Of a DNA stretch of 64,000 nt, positions 44,403 through 53,761 are shown in pieces. Position 1 is the stretch's first letter, and each line of letters opens with the position of its first letter. The notes under the pieces are model-generated. The model saw nothing but the letters and a program-made list of their open reading frames with translations. It ran no database searches and was not told the DNA's origin. The position numbers and the translations under genes are program-made. This stretch comes from an uncultured Eubacteriales bacterium (lineage in GTDB: Bacteria > Bacillota > Clostridia > Lachnospirales > Lachnospiraceae): assembly GCA_900315015.1 (NCBI GenBank), contig OMXJ01000012.1, positions 1-64,000 of the forward strand, in the 5' to 3' direction.

Positions 44403-44431
44403 ATCATAGCACACTTTTGGCAAGGTGTCAA
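44403..44431 (-). promoter_or_regulatory. rpoBC promoter
   Basis: On the minus strand TTGACA (44426-44431), 17-base spacer, TATGAT (44403-44408), about 120 bases before rpoB. The leader holds an inverted repeat TTTATGTGG...CCACATAAA at 44346-44389. Confidence 0.8.
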
Positions 44432-44463
44432 TATATATTTTTTTTTTTATTATTTTGAAATCC

Positions 44464-44503
44464 GCAGCATTTGAATCCGGCTCGAAAAGCGGACAGATGC
44501 TGT
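44464..44503 (+). other. Terminator-like hairpin in the leader of the 44578 gene
   Basis: GCAGCAT (44464-44470) pairs with ATGCTGT (44497-44503), followed by ATTTTTATTTC. An alternative TCCGC (44461-44465) / GCGGA (44489-44493) pairing competes with it. An attenuator is possible but unproven. Confidence 0.4.
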
Positions 44504-44577
44504 ATTTTTATTTCATTTTGAAAAAAAATCTTAATTACTGAAAATTTAATTTATTAAATTTTTCTTATGGAGGAAAT

Positions 44578-47500
44578 ATGGGAAAAATAAAGCAAATAAT
44601 TGTTATTTTGCTGATATTAGGGCTTGGAGGAGGTTGTTTCTACCTATACAATCTCATACAGACAAGACCTGATGTGCCGGTCAATACAGAAAAGGAGATC
44701 GAGCTAGGCAGCTATACAGAAACCTACCTTTCACTTCCAGACATGGATGACGGTGAAGAGCCCCTCGACCTTGTATATAATACAGAAGCTGCTCAGCTAG
44801 AGCTGTACTCCTGTTTCTATAATAAGGATAAATCTCTTACAATGGGCTACAAGCAATACATTTACAACACTGAAAAGGAAGAATTCGAGGTTGCATACCC
44901 TGATTTCCTTGCTCTTCCAGAATTTAGCTCAAACAACTACGTTATCGAAAAGCTCGAATATTCAGATAATGGAAACCTCTACATTCTCATGCACAAGCTC
45001 TCAGACATGGTAATCACTCCTGCTGATGATACTTCAGAGGAAAATGGTGAAGCGGCAGAAAGCACAGCCGAGGCTACTGGGAGCGAAGAAAAAGAGACCC
45101 AAAAGGACCCTGAGCAGGTATTCTATAGATATCTTAAGGATAAGAAGTATCTTGAGCAGGTCGGTGTTACTGGTCTTTACCGTCAGAACGGCGATGGGAA
45201 TATTCTTTTAGCCAAAAGCTTTTCTCTTTTTGGACATAACATGACCATCACTGATGAGATAGGTAATTCCTACACATATAATCTCAATAGCGGTGAGCTT
45301 TTAGCTTCTGCTCCGGGATACGCTGGAAATACCTCTACTCTCGATGATTCGTACATGTACACCATGAACATATCTTTTAACGGAATCGTTAAGACTCCTT
45401 TGGATTCCACTAATACAAAGGTTTCAGTTACTTCCAAGCTTGCCTCAAAGGCCGATGAATCAAATACCATTTCACTTTGGGCGCATAAGGCTTCTCTTAC
45501 AGCTGCAAAGACAGCTTCAGAGGCAAACGACTTCAGGATCATTACTCACGACAGCTCTGTAACCTCTGACAAATCAAAAGCTGATGAGATCTATATCTCC
45601 TGCGAGGACGGTGTTTATTCTTATTCAAAGACGACAGGAAAGCTCACCACTCTCCTTTCGGGCACTTCAGTTATATTCGGAAAGCCTTCTGTTACTCAGC
45701 TCCGTACTCTTATGGCCGATGGAAGCATCTATGTTCTTTCATCAAACAAGAAGGGCGATTATTACATTTCAAAGATCTACCGTCCTGAACTCAGTAAGGA
45801 AACCGAAAAGAAGGATTTCACCATTTCTTCTTATGAAAGAATCCCTATCATGAAGGAAATCGTAGTTACCTTTGCTAAGGCGCATCCTTCACTCAACGTA
45901 ATTTACCAGCCTGCCTCTGAAACAATGGCAGAGAGCACCATAGATTCTTACAGTCAGATTCTAAGTGATGAATTTAAGAATAAAAATGCCGCCGATGTAA
46001 TTATCTGTGACGGAATTGATACTTCTAAATTCGCTGCAAATGGCAGCTTCCTTTCACTCACCTCCTTCATAGAGCCTCTCGTTGTCGGACGCGACCTCTT
46101 TAAGGAAATCATTTATTCAGAACCGACCGAAAATGTATATACCCTTCCAGTAGGCTTCAACGCTTATCTTTACTACGGCAGAGCAAGCCTTATAGAAAAC
46201 AGCGGCTCTCTTGATGAAATGAAGAACTATGCAATGAATAATAATGTAAAGTTCTTCCAGAACGAGGGAAGCTTTGAAATCGCTGATATCATCACTTCAT
46301 TCTATCACGGTAACATCGCAAGCTCAAATGTAGTGGATTCAGCAAAGCTGCAGTCAGTTCTTGAAACCTTCGCTGCTCTTGCCGCACCTGCAGTTGAGCA
46401 GTATGCTTATTCTTCATCCTCCTTCTCAAAGATACCTTCAGCAGAAGAGGCTAACGGCATGAAGGATATGAGAGTTGCATCAGTTGGTACAATCCTTGCA
46501 GCTGAAAGACTTACAGAGCTTATAAAGAACTCAGATGTAAAGATTGCAACAGCAAACGGAATCTTCGAACCGGTCGGAATGGTCGGAATAAATGCAGAAT
46601 GTACAAATACCTCTGCTGCCCAGGATTTCGTTAAGACAATGTACTCTGAGGAAATTCAATCAAGTGACATTCTCGGTGCTCTTCCACTTAGCCGTTCAAT
46701 CCTAACTAACATGCTCAGCGAAGAGGAAGCAAATACCACTTACTCAGGAACAGGTACGAAAAGCGATGTAAATGTTACAACTGAAATAACCGAGTTCGTA
46801 AAAGTACTTGACGGATTAAATTCATCATATTATCACGACAATCCTCTTTCAACAGGACTTAAGGCATACCTCGAGCTTTACTTCGATGGAACTATTGATG
46901 CAGAAACAGCCGCTTCAGGCGCTGTTAAGTTCTCCGAAAAGGAGTCAGCATACACCACCTTTGATGCTAGCAAGAACAAAGCGCCTAAGATCCTTCTTAT
47001 CGGAAGCAATTACATGCTGAATGCAAAGATGAAGGATACCCTTACAAATGTGCTTACCGCATATGGAATGGAGCCTAATGTAGTAACATGCATCCACGAG
47101 AACATGTCCCTCGGCGATCAAATAATCTACTTAACAGGTGAAAAGTACGATACCTATACAAATGTGCGCGATGCAGATATCATTATTCTCTGTGAGAACG
47201 GCGCAAATGTGGCAGGTGCAGTAAGTGCGGCTTATCACGTTGAGGCGTACAAAAAGCCTGATGCCAAGGTATACTACCTTATGACAGACGATGAAAATAG
47301 CGAGCTTATTAAGAAGAGAATGATGGTATTTAGCGACATAACCTTCATTCCTTTATACGGAGTTCATTCTTCACTTGCAGGAACAAAGTCAGTATCTGTT
47401 TCAGCCATCAAGAAGGATGGAACCGGTGGAGATTTTATGGGCTACATAGATGCCGTGGCTATAATGAAGGCAATCTTCAAGACCGATATCTCAGATGTAA

Positions 47501-47628
47501 AGGAAAGCCTCATTACAAACTCAATGGTCACAGCTAAGGAAGATTCAGAATTATCAACAGACGATTACTTCATAAAGCTAAATGCAGCAATTGCAAAGTA
47601 CATAAAGAAGTACTATGGTATTAACTAA
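44578..47628 (+). CDS. Large membrane-anchored protein: propeller-like, solute-binding-like and SGNH-like regions
   Basis: A 1016-residue protein of unrecognised function. An N-terminal helix (IIVILLILGLGGGCFYLYNLI) anchors it; GGGC is a poor lipobox. Residues about 30-410 have repeated beta-type strands such as DNGNLYILM, CEDGVYSYSKTTGKLTTLL and ADGSIYVLSSN, suggestive of a beta-propeller. Residues about 415-720 resemble a family 1 solute-binding protein (MKEIVVTFAKAHPSLNVIYQ, AADVIICDGID, VYTLPVGFNAYLYYGRASLI). Residues about 805-1016 start APKILLIGSNYMLNAKMKDTL and end near GGDFMGYIDAVAIMKAIF, like a degenerate SGNH/DUF4886 hydrolase. TTATGGAGG precedes the ATG. It is a single gene, bounded by a terminator. 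Domain calls are by eye. Confidence 0.7.
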   Translation: MGKIKQIIVILLILGLGGGCFYLYNLIQTRPDVPVNTEKEIELGSYTETYLSLPDMDDGEEPLDLVYNTEAAQLELYSCFYNKDKSLTMGYKQYIYNTEKEEFEVAYPDFLALPEFSSNNYVIEKLEYSDNGNLYILMHKLSDMVITPADDTSEENGEAAESTAEATGSEEKETQKDPEQVFYRYLKDKKYLEQVGVTGLYRQNGDGNILLAKSFSLFGHNMTITDEIGNSYTYNLNSGELLASAPGYAGNTSTLDDSYMYTMNISFNGIVKTPLDSTNTKVSVTSKLASKADESNTISLWAHKASLTAAKTASEANDFRIITHDSSVTSDKSKADEIYISCEDGVYSYSKTTGKLTTLLSGTSVIFGKPSVTQLRTLMADGSIYVLSSNKKGDYYISKIYRPELSKETEKKDFTISSYERIPIMKEIVVTFAKAHPSLNVIYQPASETMAESTIDSYSQILSDEFKNKNAADVIICDGIDTSKFAANGSFLSLTSFIEPLVVGRDLFKEIIYSEPTENVYTLPVGFNAYLYYGRASLIENSGSLDEMKNYAMNNNVKFFQNEGSFEIADIITSFYHGNIASSNVVDSAKLQSVLETFAALAAPAVEQYAYSSSSFSKIPSAEEANGMKDMRVASVGTILAAERLTELIKNSDVKIATANGIFEPVGMVGINAECTNTSAAQDFVKTMYSEEIQSSDILGALPLSRSILTNMLSEEEANTTYSGTGTKSDVNVTTEITEFVKVLDGLNSSYYHDNPLSTGLKAYLELYFDGTIDAETAASGAVKFSEKESAYTTFDASKNKAPKILLIGSNYMLNAKMKDTLTNVLTAYGMEPNVVTCIHENMSLGDQIIYLTGEKYDTYTNVRDADIIILCENGANVAGAVSAAYHVEAYKKPDAKVYYLMTDDENSELIKKRMMVFSDITFIPLYGVHSSLAGTKSVSVSAIKKDGTGGDFMGYIDAVAIMKAIFKTDISDVKESLITNSMVTAKEDSELSTDDYFIKLNAAIAKYIKKYYGIN

Positions 47629-47708
47629 GTACATAGGAATTTAACATTAGTACCTGCGTAATCGTAAATGTAAAGACAAATCCGGACGTTAAAACCCAAA
47701 AATAATAA

Positions 47709-47745
47709 AAAACAGGATGTAAGCCGCTTACATCCTGTTTTATTT
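47709..47745 (+). terminator. Terminator of the 1016-residue protein gene
   Basis: AAAACAGGATGTAAG / CTTACATCCTGTTTT perfect 15-bp stem, three-base loop, followed by ATTTTGC. It may also serve the convergent 47826 gene. Confidence 0.85.
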
Positions 47746-47825
47746 TGCATTCCTTTTACTTCACACCATAATCGTTAAAAAATTACAGCGTTATAAGTAT
47801 ATTATCTTATCGAACTTGCAGCCCT

Positions 47826-48032
47826 TTACGAAATAATCCCCTTTACTGACTTTTCAAAAGCCTTCCTGCTGATCAGCATCATATGGCCGCAGCCATCGCA
47901 CTGAAGTCTAAAATCCATTCCCGTTCTGAGAATGGTCCAGGAGTTGCTGCCGCACGGATGCTTTTTCTTTAAGGTAACATGCTGCCCAACCTCGTAGGTA
48001 GGCTTATTTGAATTCATATCATTAATTTCCAT
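47826..48032 (-). CDS. DUF951 family small protein
   Basis: A 68-residue protein from the ATG at 48032 (GGGTGG upstream). The core YEVGQHVTLKKKHPCGSNSWTILRTGMDFRLQCDGCGHMMLISRKAFEKSVKGII is the DUF951/YyzM pattern with three cysteines (HPCG, CDGCG). This may bind metal or nucleic acid; the function is not established. It overlaps the end of the GH95 gene by 11 bases and has no obvious functional link to it. Confidence 0.85.
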   Translation of the reverse strand: MEINDMNSNKPTYEVGQHVTLKKKHPCGSNSWTILRTGMDFRLQCDGCGHMMLISRKAFEKSVKGIIS

Positions 48033-50685
48033 CTGATCCACCCAAAATTTCATTTGCATTTGAAATAGTATAAATCTTGCCTGCCTCTACATCAAAGGTA
48101 ATGAGGCCCTTTTTCTTCTTAAATGGAACCAGGTTGCCCTCACAGTAGATTTCATACTTAACATCCTTTTTATCAACAAGCTTACATTCCTTATCTGCTA
48201 TAGGAAGAAGCTCTGCATACTCAAGAGCATTTGCTCTCCAGTAGATATTCAGCTTATAACCGCCTCTCGCCCTTATTCCCTGAACATTTCCGTTTACGAA
48301 ATCCGTAGGAAGTGCCGGAAGAATATCAAGTTCCTCATGATAGCTCTGAAGAAGCATAAGGAGAAGAGCCTCTGTACCACCAAGATTACCATCTATCTGG
48401 AAGATGCGTGGTGGATGAAGGTCGAGGAGCGAGGTCGTTGCAAAGTCTCCAATAAGAGCACGAAGATGGTCTAGTGCTGCGTCTCCGTTTCCGAACCTGA
48501 AATACATGCAAGCTGTCCATGCCCTGCTCCAGCCGGTATGTCCACCGCCAGCTGAAAGCCTTAGCTCAAGAGACTTCTTAGCTGCTTCAAAAAAATCAGG
48601 AGTTTCTCTCTTTGTAATAATATCGCCCGGGAAGGCACCTATCAAATGAGAAATATGTCTGTGAGAAGGCTCAACCTCTTCACGTTCCTTATCCCACTCA
48701 AGAATTCCTCCCTTGTCATTTATCTTAAGCTTTGGAAGATTGTCCCTAAGCTCCTTCCACTTCTTAATATTTGCAGCAAAGCGCTCGGTATCCTTTACTC
48801 TGCTATCCTCAGGAACACCCGCATATAGAGCCTTTGCAGCATTTTCTGAAATACTATCAGACTCTTCAGTAACTATCTCAATTCCAACGCCGTTCAGCTC
48901 CTCAAAGCCTGCTGCATCCTTTTTCTTTATATCGAGAAGAATTTCAGCTGCCTTAACAGCATGGTCTAGTGCCTCAAAGCAGAGCTCAATGTCAGAAGCT
49001 GAGCTTATGCATAGTGAAACCGGCTCACCGCCGCCCACAAAATGATTTTCAGGAGACTGAGATGGAGAAATCTGATAAACTCCCTTCTCATCCTTATATA
49101 AGAAATCCTCATAGAATTTAGCCACATCTCTAAGGAAAGGATAAGCAAAGTTATAAAGGAAGCGGTAATCCTGAGTATACTCAAAATGTGCCCATACATG
49201 CTCTGAATACCATGCCGCTGCAGAAACCCATACAGACCATCCATAGGTCTCAGGGGTGCATCTTCCCCAGACATCACTAGAAAGCGGATACCAGACACCC
49301 TTGCAGCCCCAGAGCTTTTTAGCAGCCTCTTTTCCCGGCTCCCACATGGTGTTCATGTACTCAAAGAGTGCATTGGTATATTCAGCTAGTCCGCCCGCCT
49401 CTGCCGGCCAATAATTCATCTGAATGTTTATATCATTATGGTAATCGCAGTCCCAGGCCGGATAAATATCCTCATTCCACTTTCCCTGAAGATTGGCAGG
49501 AAGAGTTCCTCTTGCAGAGGAGGCATAAAGAAGATATCTGCCGTAATTAAAGTAAAGCACCGGAAGATCCGGCTCACCGCCGTTCTTAAAGAGTTCAACT
49601 CGCTTATCGGTAGTATGCTCAACGTGCTCCTTTTCAATGCTATAAACCGAGTTCATCGAATTAAGATTCGGATGGAGGTCATCATACTTTGTATGTACCT
49701 CAAGGCTCAGGCTTCCGTAATGCTTTGTATAATAAGCGTGATTTCTTTGATAAATAGAATTAAAATCAGCAGACGGAATATCATAGGCATTAATTTCATC
49801 CCAGGCATCCTCATACTTAGCATTGGTTCCGATATTTATGAATAAAATCAGCTCTCTTGTATCTTTTATCTTAACGTGAGCCTCAGCATTTTCATTGGTG
49901 CTCTTTCCATCTGTAAGATAGGCAATAGCCTCACCGCCGATACTTCTTACATCGCATACTGTAAGGAACTTAAGACCATTTGCAGACATTCCCTTAAGGC
50001 CATTTGAAGTCTTTTTATCAGCAAACTGACCATTATAAAAATTTCCATTAAAGTAGAGCTTTGCAGAGCACCCCTCTTCCTTTACATTCTCCGTAAATAC
50101 AGCATCATCATTCCACGCCGAAGGAGAGATAAAGCATCTAGGGTCTGCTATTCTAGTTAAAACAAGCTCAGCATCAAAAGCCTCTCCCCAAGCTGAAATA
50201 TCAATGACCAAAAGGTCATCAACACTATCACCAATATAGGTAGAAACAAAATGCTTTCCATTTTTATCAAATTCAACTCTTACATGACCATTTTCAAGGT
50301 CAAGAGTTCTTTTATAGTCAGTAATTTCCTCTTTTTCAGACTTATCTACAGTAATATAAAGGTCTCCTGCCGGCTGAAAGGAATCCTCTCTAGTAGGTCT
50401 TCCGCTCATTCCGCCATTTCCGCCCCAGGCCTTACTTGCAAGTGCTGCAGCCTCTTCATTTTTTCCGGTCTTTAAAAGCTCACGCACCTTCTTAAGGTAC
50501 TTTGCTGAATTTTCATTTTCACGATTTCTGCCAAAGCCAGTATTGAGCCACTCGTGATTGAGCGCAACTCTCTCTGTGTGCGGATCACCTAAAATCATGG
50601 CGGCAAGTCTTCCTGTTCCTATAGGAAGTCCCTCCTTCCACTCGGTAGCAGGTGATGTGTACCATAGCCTGTCGTTTTTGCCCAT
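48022..50685 (-). CDS. GH95 family glycoside hydrolase (alpha-L-fucosidase/galactosidase type)
   Basis: A cytoplasmic enzyme (no signal peptide) of 887 residues. The N-terminal beta domain starts DRLWYTSPATEWKEGLPIGTGRLAAMILGDPHTERVALNHEWLNTG, the GH95 signature. The (alpha/alpha)6 catalytic region includes GKWNEDIYPAWDCDYHNDINIQMNYWPAE, SPSQSPEN and HRHISHLIGAFPGD, then FQIDGNLGGTEALLLMLLQS. The ATG at 50685 follows AAGGAGG. GH95 enzymes remove alpha-1,2-L-fucose or L-galactose, which occur in xyloglucan and pectin side chains, in line with the plant-cell-wall diet of this genome. Confidence 0.9.
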   Translation of the reverse strand: MGKNDRLWYTSPATEWKEGLPIGTGRLAAMILGDPHTERVALNHEWLNTGFGRNRENENSAKYLKKVRELLKTGKNEEAAALASKAWGGNGGMSGRPTREDSFQPAGDLYITVDKSEKEEITDYKRTLDLENGHVRVEFDKNGKHFVSTYIGDSVDDLLVIDISAWGEAFDAELVLTRIADPRCFISPSAWNDDAVFTENVKEEGCSAKLYFNGNFYNGQFADKKTSNGLKGMSANGLKFLTVCDVRSIGGEAIAYLTDGKSTNENAEAHVKIKDTRELILFINIGTNAKYEDAWDEINAYDIPSADFNSIYQRNHAYYTKHYGSLSLEVHTKYDDLHPNLNSMNSVYSIEKEHVEHTTDKRVELFKNGGEPDLPVLYFNYGRYLLYASSARGTLPANLQGKWNEDIYPAWDCDYHNDINIQMNYWPAEAGGLAEYTNALFEYMNTMWEPGKEAAKKLWGCKGVWYPLSSDVWGRCTPETYGWSVWVSAAAWYSEHVWAHFEYTQDYRFLYNFAYPFLRDVAKFYEDFLYKDEKGVYQISPSQSPENHFVGGGEPVSLCISSASDIELCFEALDHAVKAAEILLDIKKKDAAGFEELNGVGIEIVTEESDSISENAAKALYAGVPEDSRVKDTERFAANIKKWKELRDNLPKLKINDKGGILEWDKEREEVEPSHRHISHLIGAFPGDIITKRETPDFFEAAKKSLELRLSAGGGHTGWSRAWTACMYFRFGNGDAALDHLRALIGDFATTSLLDLHPPRIFQIDGNLGGTEALLLMLLQSYHEELDILPALPTDFVNGNVQGIRARGGYKLNIYWRANALEYAELLPIADKECKLVDKKDVKYEIYCEGNLVPFKKKKGLITFDVEAGKIYTISNANEILGGSDGN

Positions 50686-50770
50686 AAAGCCTCCTTGCAA
50701 TTTTTTTCTATAAATACATTATACCAATACTTTAAAATATATCAACAGTAAAAATTATTACAAATTCAAA

Positions 50771-50801
50771 TAAAAAACACTGCCCTAGACAAGGGGCAGT
50801 G
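50771..50801 (-). terminator. Terminator of the zinc-ribbon protein gene
   Basis: CACTGCCC (50778-50785) / GGGCAGTG (50794-50801), eight-base loop; read leftward a T6 run follows. Confidence 0.85.
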
Positions 50802-50821
50802 AAAATATTATCATTATTTAC

Positions 50822-51421
50822 TTACATTCCAGAATTTGTATACTCTTGCATCATCTGCTGGAAGGTTGCCTGATATTGAGGCGTACTCATCAAATAGCCC
50901 AAGAAGATAAGAAATACTAATATTACGATCATGGCCGCTCTTCCAAAATTTCTCTTATTAATGTTCGGTGAAACAAATGCCCATACAAGCATCTTTATCG
51001 CAAATACCATCCATCCGATCATTGGAATAAGTAACCACACAAAGGTTCCCATCCATCCCCAGAATGATATTGGTGTATTTTCATCTTGAACGTCATCAGC
51101 ATAAAGAACTACCTTTTTAGCATCAGATTTATTAATTTCTGCGCCTCCGAACAAATTCGCATAACCACCGGTGTTGCTATTTGCAGTGCTCTTAGAACCA
51201 TTCTCATTAAGAGAAATGATCTGTCTAAGGCGTTCATCTGCTGCCTTATCATTTGGAATGCCATTTATTTCATTCATACTTCTCGTTATGCTATTTGTAG
51301 GAGTATCTGCAAAGCGGTTCTTGAAAGCACCCGTTGGATCCGGCTTTAAATATTCGCCGCAATAAAAGCAAAAATTTGCATCTTCTTCTTTTATTTCTCT
51401 ACCACAATTCGGACATTTCAT
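50822..51421 (-). CDS. Zinc-ribbon membrane protein of unknown function
   Basis: A 199-residue protein. The N-terminal zinc ribbon is KCPNCGREIKEEDANFCFYCGEYLKPD (two CxxC pairs). A low-complexity, polar linker of about 90 residues follows, then two membrane helices (FWGWMGTFVWLLIPMIGWMVFAIKMLVWAFV and FGRAAMIVILVFLIFLGYLM) and a short Gln/Met-rich tail. GGAGGG precedes the ATG. Such proteins are common in Clostridia. No specific role can be given. Confidence 0.8.
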   Translation of the reverse strand: MKCPNCGREIKEEDANFCFYCGEYLKPDPTGAFKNRFADTPTNSITRSMNEINGIPNDKAADERLRQIISLNENGSKSTANSNTGGYANLFGGAEINKSDAKKVVLYADDVQDENTPISFWGWMGTFVWLLIPMIGWMVFAIKMLVWAFVSPNINKRNFGRAAMIVILVFLIFLGYLMSTPQYQATFQQMMQEYTNSGM

Positions 51422-51528
51422 CCTCTTTCCCTCCTTTTAACACACAACTTTACACATTCTTATATATTTCGAATATTATATCAAAAATCGCATATCAAAT
51501 CAAGCTTTTCACAAAAAGTTCAAATTTT

Positions 51529-52383
51529 TCAATTAAAGAAACTTCCATCATCAATCATCTTCTGAATGCGGGCATGCATCCTTCCTATATGCGCTTTTTC
51601 ATCATCTGTAGCAAATCTTCCTGACATGAAATATTCAGTCTCTGGATACACAGGCAGCTTATTATAATCCTCAGCTCTTTTAAGAGTTATTCCACTGCCG
51701 TAGACATCGTCTGGACTATTGGCATTAAGCAGATTTCCTAAATGTCTTACCGTACCCTCTGCGCCATCAATAAGCACTATATCATTGCCAAATATCTTCC
51801 TGAAAACCGGCTTGAAATAGACGAAATGAGTACATCCTAAAACGACCGACGAATACTTTTCTACATCTGTATCCTCAAAACACTCTCTTAAATAAGCCTC
51901 GACCTCATCGCCTTCAAATTGCTCCTTTTCAGCAAATTTAACCAAGCCCGGAAGAGGCATCATGTCAACACGGTGAAGGCTATCCACCTTATCAATTAGA
52001 TTCTTAAGCTTTGCCTCTCTTAAAGTGACAGGCGTTGCAGTTACCATAATGCGCTTTTTGGCAGTCTCAACAGCAGGCTTTACCGCTGGTTCCATGCCTA
52101 TTATTGAAAGCCCTTCTCTTGCATAGTAAATACTTCTAAGCCTTGCAACAGCAACACTTGTTGCAGTATTGCAGGCAATAACTATGGCAGAAACGCCCTG
52201 CCCTAACAAAAAATCAAATGCATTCTTAGTATATTTAAAAATCTGACTATTGCTCTTATCGCCGTATGGAACATTGTCTGTATCAGCATAAAACACATAA
52301 GAAACACCGTCTAGCCTTCTATAGCATTCATTCAGGACACTTATTCCGCCCATTCCAGAATCAAAAACTCCGATTTTAAGCAT
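51529..52383 (-). CDS. murI: Glutamate racemase (MurI)
   Basis: Makes D-glutamate for peptidoglycan. It has 284 residues from the ATG at 52383 (AGAGGG eight bases upstream). The start LKIGVFDSGMGGISVL, the first catalytic Cys in AIVIACNTATSVAVARL and the second in SVVLGCTHFVYF are all present. YADTDNVPYGDKS is the substrate loop. It has degenerate TTTTACGTATC repeats upstream. Confidence 0.95.
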   Translation of the reverse strand: MLKIGVFDSGMGGISVLNECYRRLDGVSYVFYADTDNVPYGDKSNSQIFKYTKNAFDFLLGQGVSAIVIACNTATSVAVARLRSIYYAREGLSIIGMEPAVKPAVETAKKRIMVTATPVTLREAKLKNLIDKVDSLHRVDMMPLPGLVKFAEKEQFEGDEVEAYLRECFEDTDVEKYSSVVLGCTHFVYFKPVFRKIFGNDIVLIDGAEGTVRHLGNLLNANSPDDVYGSGITLKRAEDYNKLPVYPETEYFMSGRFATDDEKAHIGRMHARIQKMIDDGSFFN

Positions 52384-52410
52384 TTGCAAAACCCTCTTTT
52401 ATAAATTCAC

Positions 52411-52478
52411 TCTTTTACGTATCTCTTTACGTATCTTTTTTACTTATCTTTTTACGTATCCTTTTACGTATCTTTTAC
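52411..52478. repeat. Degenerate 12-bp repeat, about five copies
   Basis: TCTTTTACGTA and close variants repeat across 52411-52478 in the leader of murI. Period varies between 11 and 14 bases. Confidence 0.7.
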
Positions 52479-52526
52479 TCACAACGCTTCTGCATTACCG
52501 AAAACGGGAGTGAAAAGCGCTCCAAT

Positions 52527-52558
52527 AAAAAAACAGAGCGTCAAAGTTTGACGCTCTG
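52527..52558 (-). terminator. Terminator of the riboflavin transporter gene
   Basis: CAGAGCGTCA / TGACGCTCTG stem at 52534-52558; read leftward a T7 run follows, about 55 bases past the stop. Confidence 0.85.
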
Positions 52559-52611
52559 ATCTTCATATATTATACCAAATTTTATACAAAAATGAAATAT
52601 TTTTTTTGATA

Positions 52612-53427
52612 TTACTTAACTGCTACATTCGCTTTAATATCAGGAACTGCCTGGCTATAATCAGCCTTAACAATATTGCTGATTGGCTTGTAAATAGGGA
52701 AGGTAATAACTGAAACTACAAGGCACTTTAAAAGATTGAATGGTGCAACAATGAACATAAGGAAGGTTGAAAGATTTAAAACTGCATCATTCTTTTTTGT
52801 TCCCTCGCCTATAAGAACACTCATGTCCATACCAAATACTCTTGCGTAGGTTGGAAGAAGGACATATCCATTGAGTAATGAACCTACAATTATACAGAGG
52901 ATCATTCCACAAGCCATACCAATAACTGCTGTCTTTCTTGACTTCTTTGCATAATAAATGATGCCTGCTGGAACAATAAAGCTGATTCCAATAATAAAGT
53001 TAGCGGTTTCACCAACAAAGGCTGTTGATGTGCTAGTTGTCAAAAGATTGAGTAAGATCTTGATGAACTCAATGGTGATACCTGCTGAAGGTCCCATTAC
53101 GAAGGTTCCAATAAGAACAGGCACCTCACTTAAATCAAGCTTGTAGAAGCCTGGTGCAAAGAATAATGGCATCTCAAAAAGCATAAGAACCATTGCTATT
53201 GCTGAAAGAACACCTATAAGTACTACTCTCTTAGTGCGGTTCTTATTTCTGTCTACAGATTCACCGCGTCTTTTTGCAAGAACATTTTCAGCATATCTTG
53301 CAAGAGCAATAAATGCTATTATTATAGCAACACTTATCACTACAAATGATAAATTTTCTGAAACGGCTGCTCCGAGCTTACCTAAAGTCTCAGGCAGATT
53401 TTTCATTCTTTCAATAAACTTTTCCAT
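52612..53427 (-). CDS. ribU: Riboflavin ECF transporter S component (RibU)
   Basis: Substrate-capturing membrane subunit for riboflavin uptake; it needs a shared ECF energising module, not encoded here. It has 271 residues from the ATG at 53427 (CAGGAGG upstream). A first helix (NLSFVVISVAIIIAFIALARYAENVLA) is extra to the usual six-helix S component. The RibU core starts RTKRVVLIGVLSAIAMVLMLFEMPLFFAPGFYKLDLSEVPVLIGTF. The assignment is strengthened by the FMN riboswitch and terminator in its leader. Confidence 0.92.
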   Translation of the reverse strand: MEKFIERMKNLPETLGKLGAAVSENLSFVVISVAIIIAFIALARYAENVLAKRRGESVDRNKNRTKRVVLIGVLSAIAMVLMLFEMPLFFAPGFYKLDLSEVPVLIGTFVMGPSAGITIEFIKILLNLLTTSTSTAFVGETANFIIGISFIVPAGIIYYAKKSRKTAVIGMACGMILCIIVGSLLNGYVLLPTYARVFGMDMSVLIGEGTKKNDAVLNLSTFLMFIVAPFNLLKCLVVSVITFPIYKPISNIVKADYSQAVPDIKANVAVK

Positions 53428-53482
53428 GATTTCCTCCTGTTTCCATAAAAAAGATTTAGAAACTTCCCCTAGTAGCTTTTTG

Positions 53483-53518
53483 AAAAAATAAAAAGCCCTG
53501 TGAATTCTCACAGGGCTT
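53483..53518 (-). terminator. Riboswitch-controlled terminator
   Basis: AAGCCCTGTGA (53493-53503) / TCACAGGGCTT (53508-53518), four-base loop, followed leftward by a T-rich run. It lies between the FMN aptamer and the ribU start, the usual expression platform. Confidence 0.88.
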
Positions 53519-53570
53519 AAAGTTCCAAATCAAAGCTCAAATTTCGGCTCACCTAAATAAGCTTTCAATT

Positions 53571-53681
53571 CATTCTTCTATCATCCAGACTATACTGTCG
53601 GTACCGTAGTTGCAACGGTTCAGCTTTTTTAAGCTCGCGGACTATACCGCCGATCGGGAATTACACCCTGCCCCGAAGAAA
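53571..53681 (-). promoter_or_regulatory. FMN riboswitch (RFN element)
   Basis: On the minus strand the conserved RFN segments appear in order: TTCTTCGGGGCAGGGTG, AATTCCCGATCGGCGGTA, AGTCCGCGAG, a variable stem, GACAGTATAGTCTGGATGA and the closing GAAGAAT that pairs with the 5' end. It senses FMN and is expected to repress ribU by favouring the downstream terminator. Confidence 0.93.
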
Positions 53682-53720
53682 TTTCTATTTAATTATGATT
53701 GTTATTTATTTCACAATTGC

Positions 53721-53749
53721 ATTCTATCATTACACTCATAAAATGTCAA
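53721..53749 (-). promoter_or_regulatory. ribU promoter
   Basis: On the minus strand TTGACA (53744-53749), 17-base spacer, TAGAAT (53721-53726), about 40 bases before the riboswitch. Confidence 0.78.
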
Positions 53750-53761
53750 GCATTATTTAAA

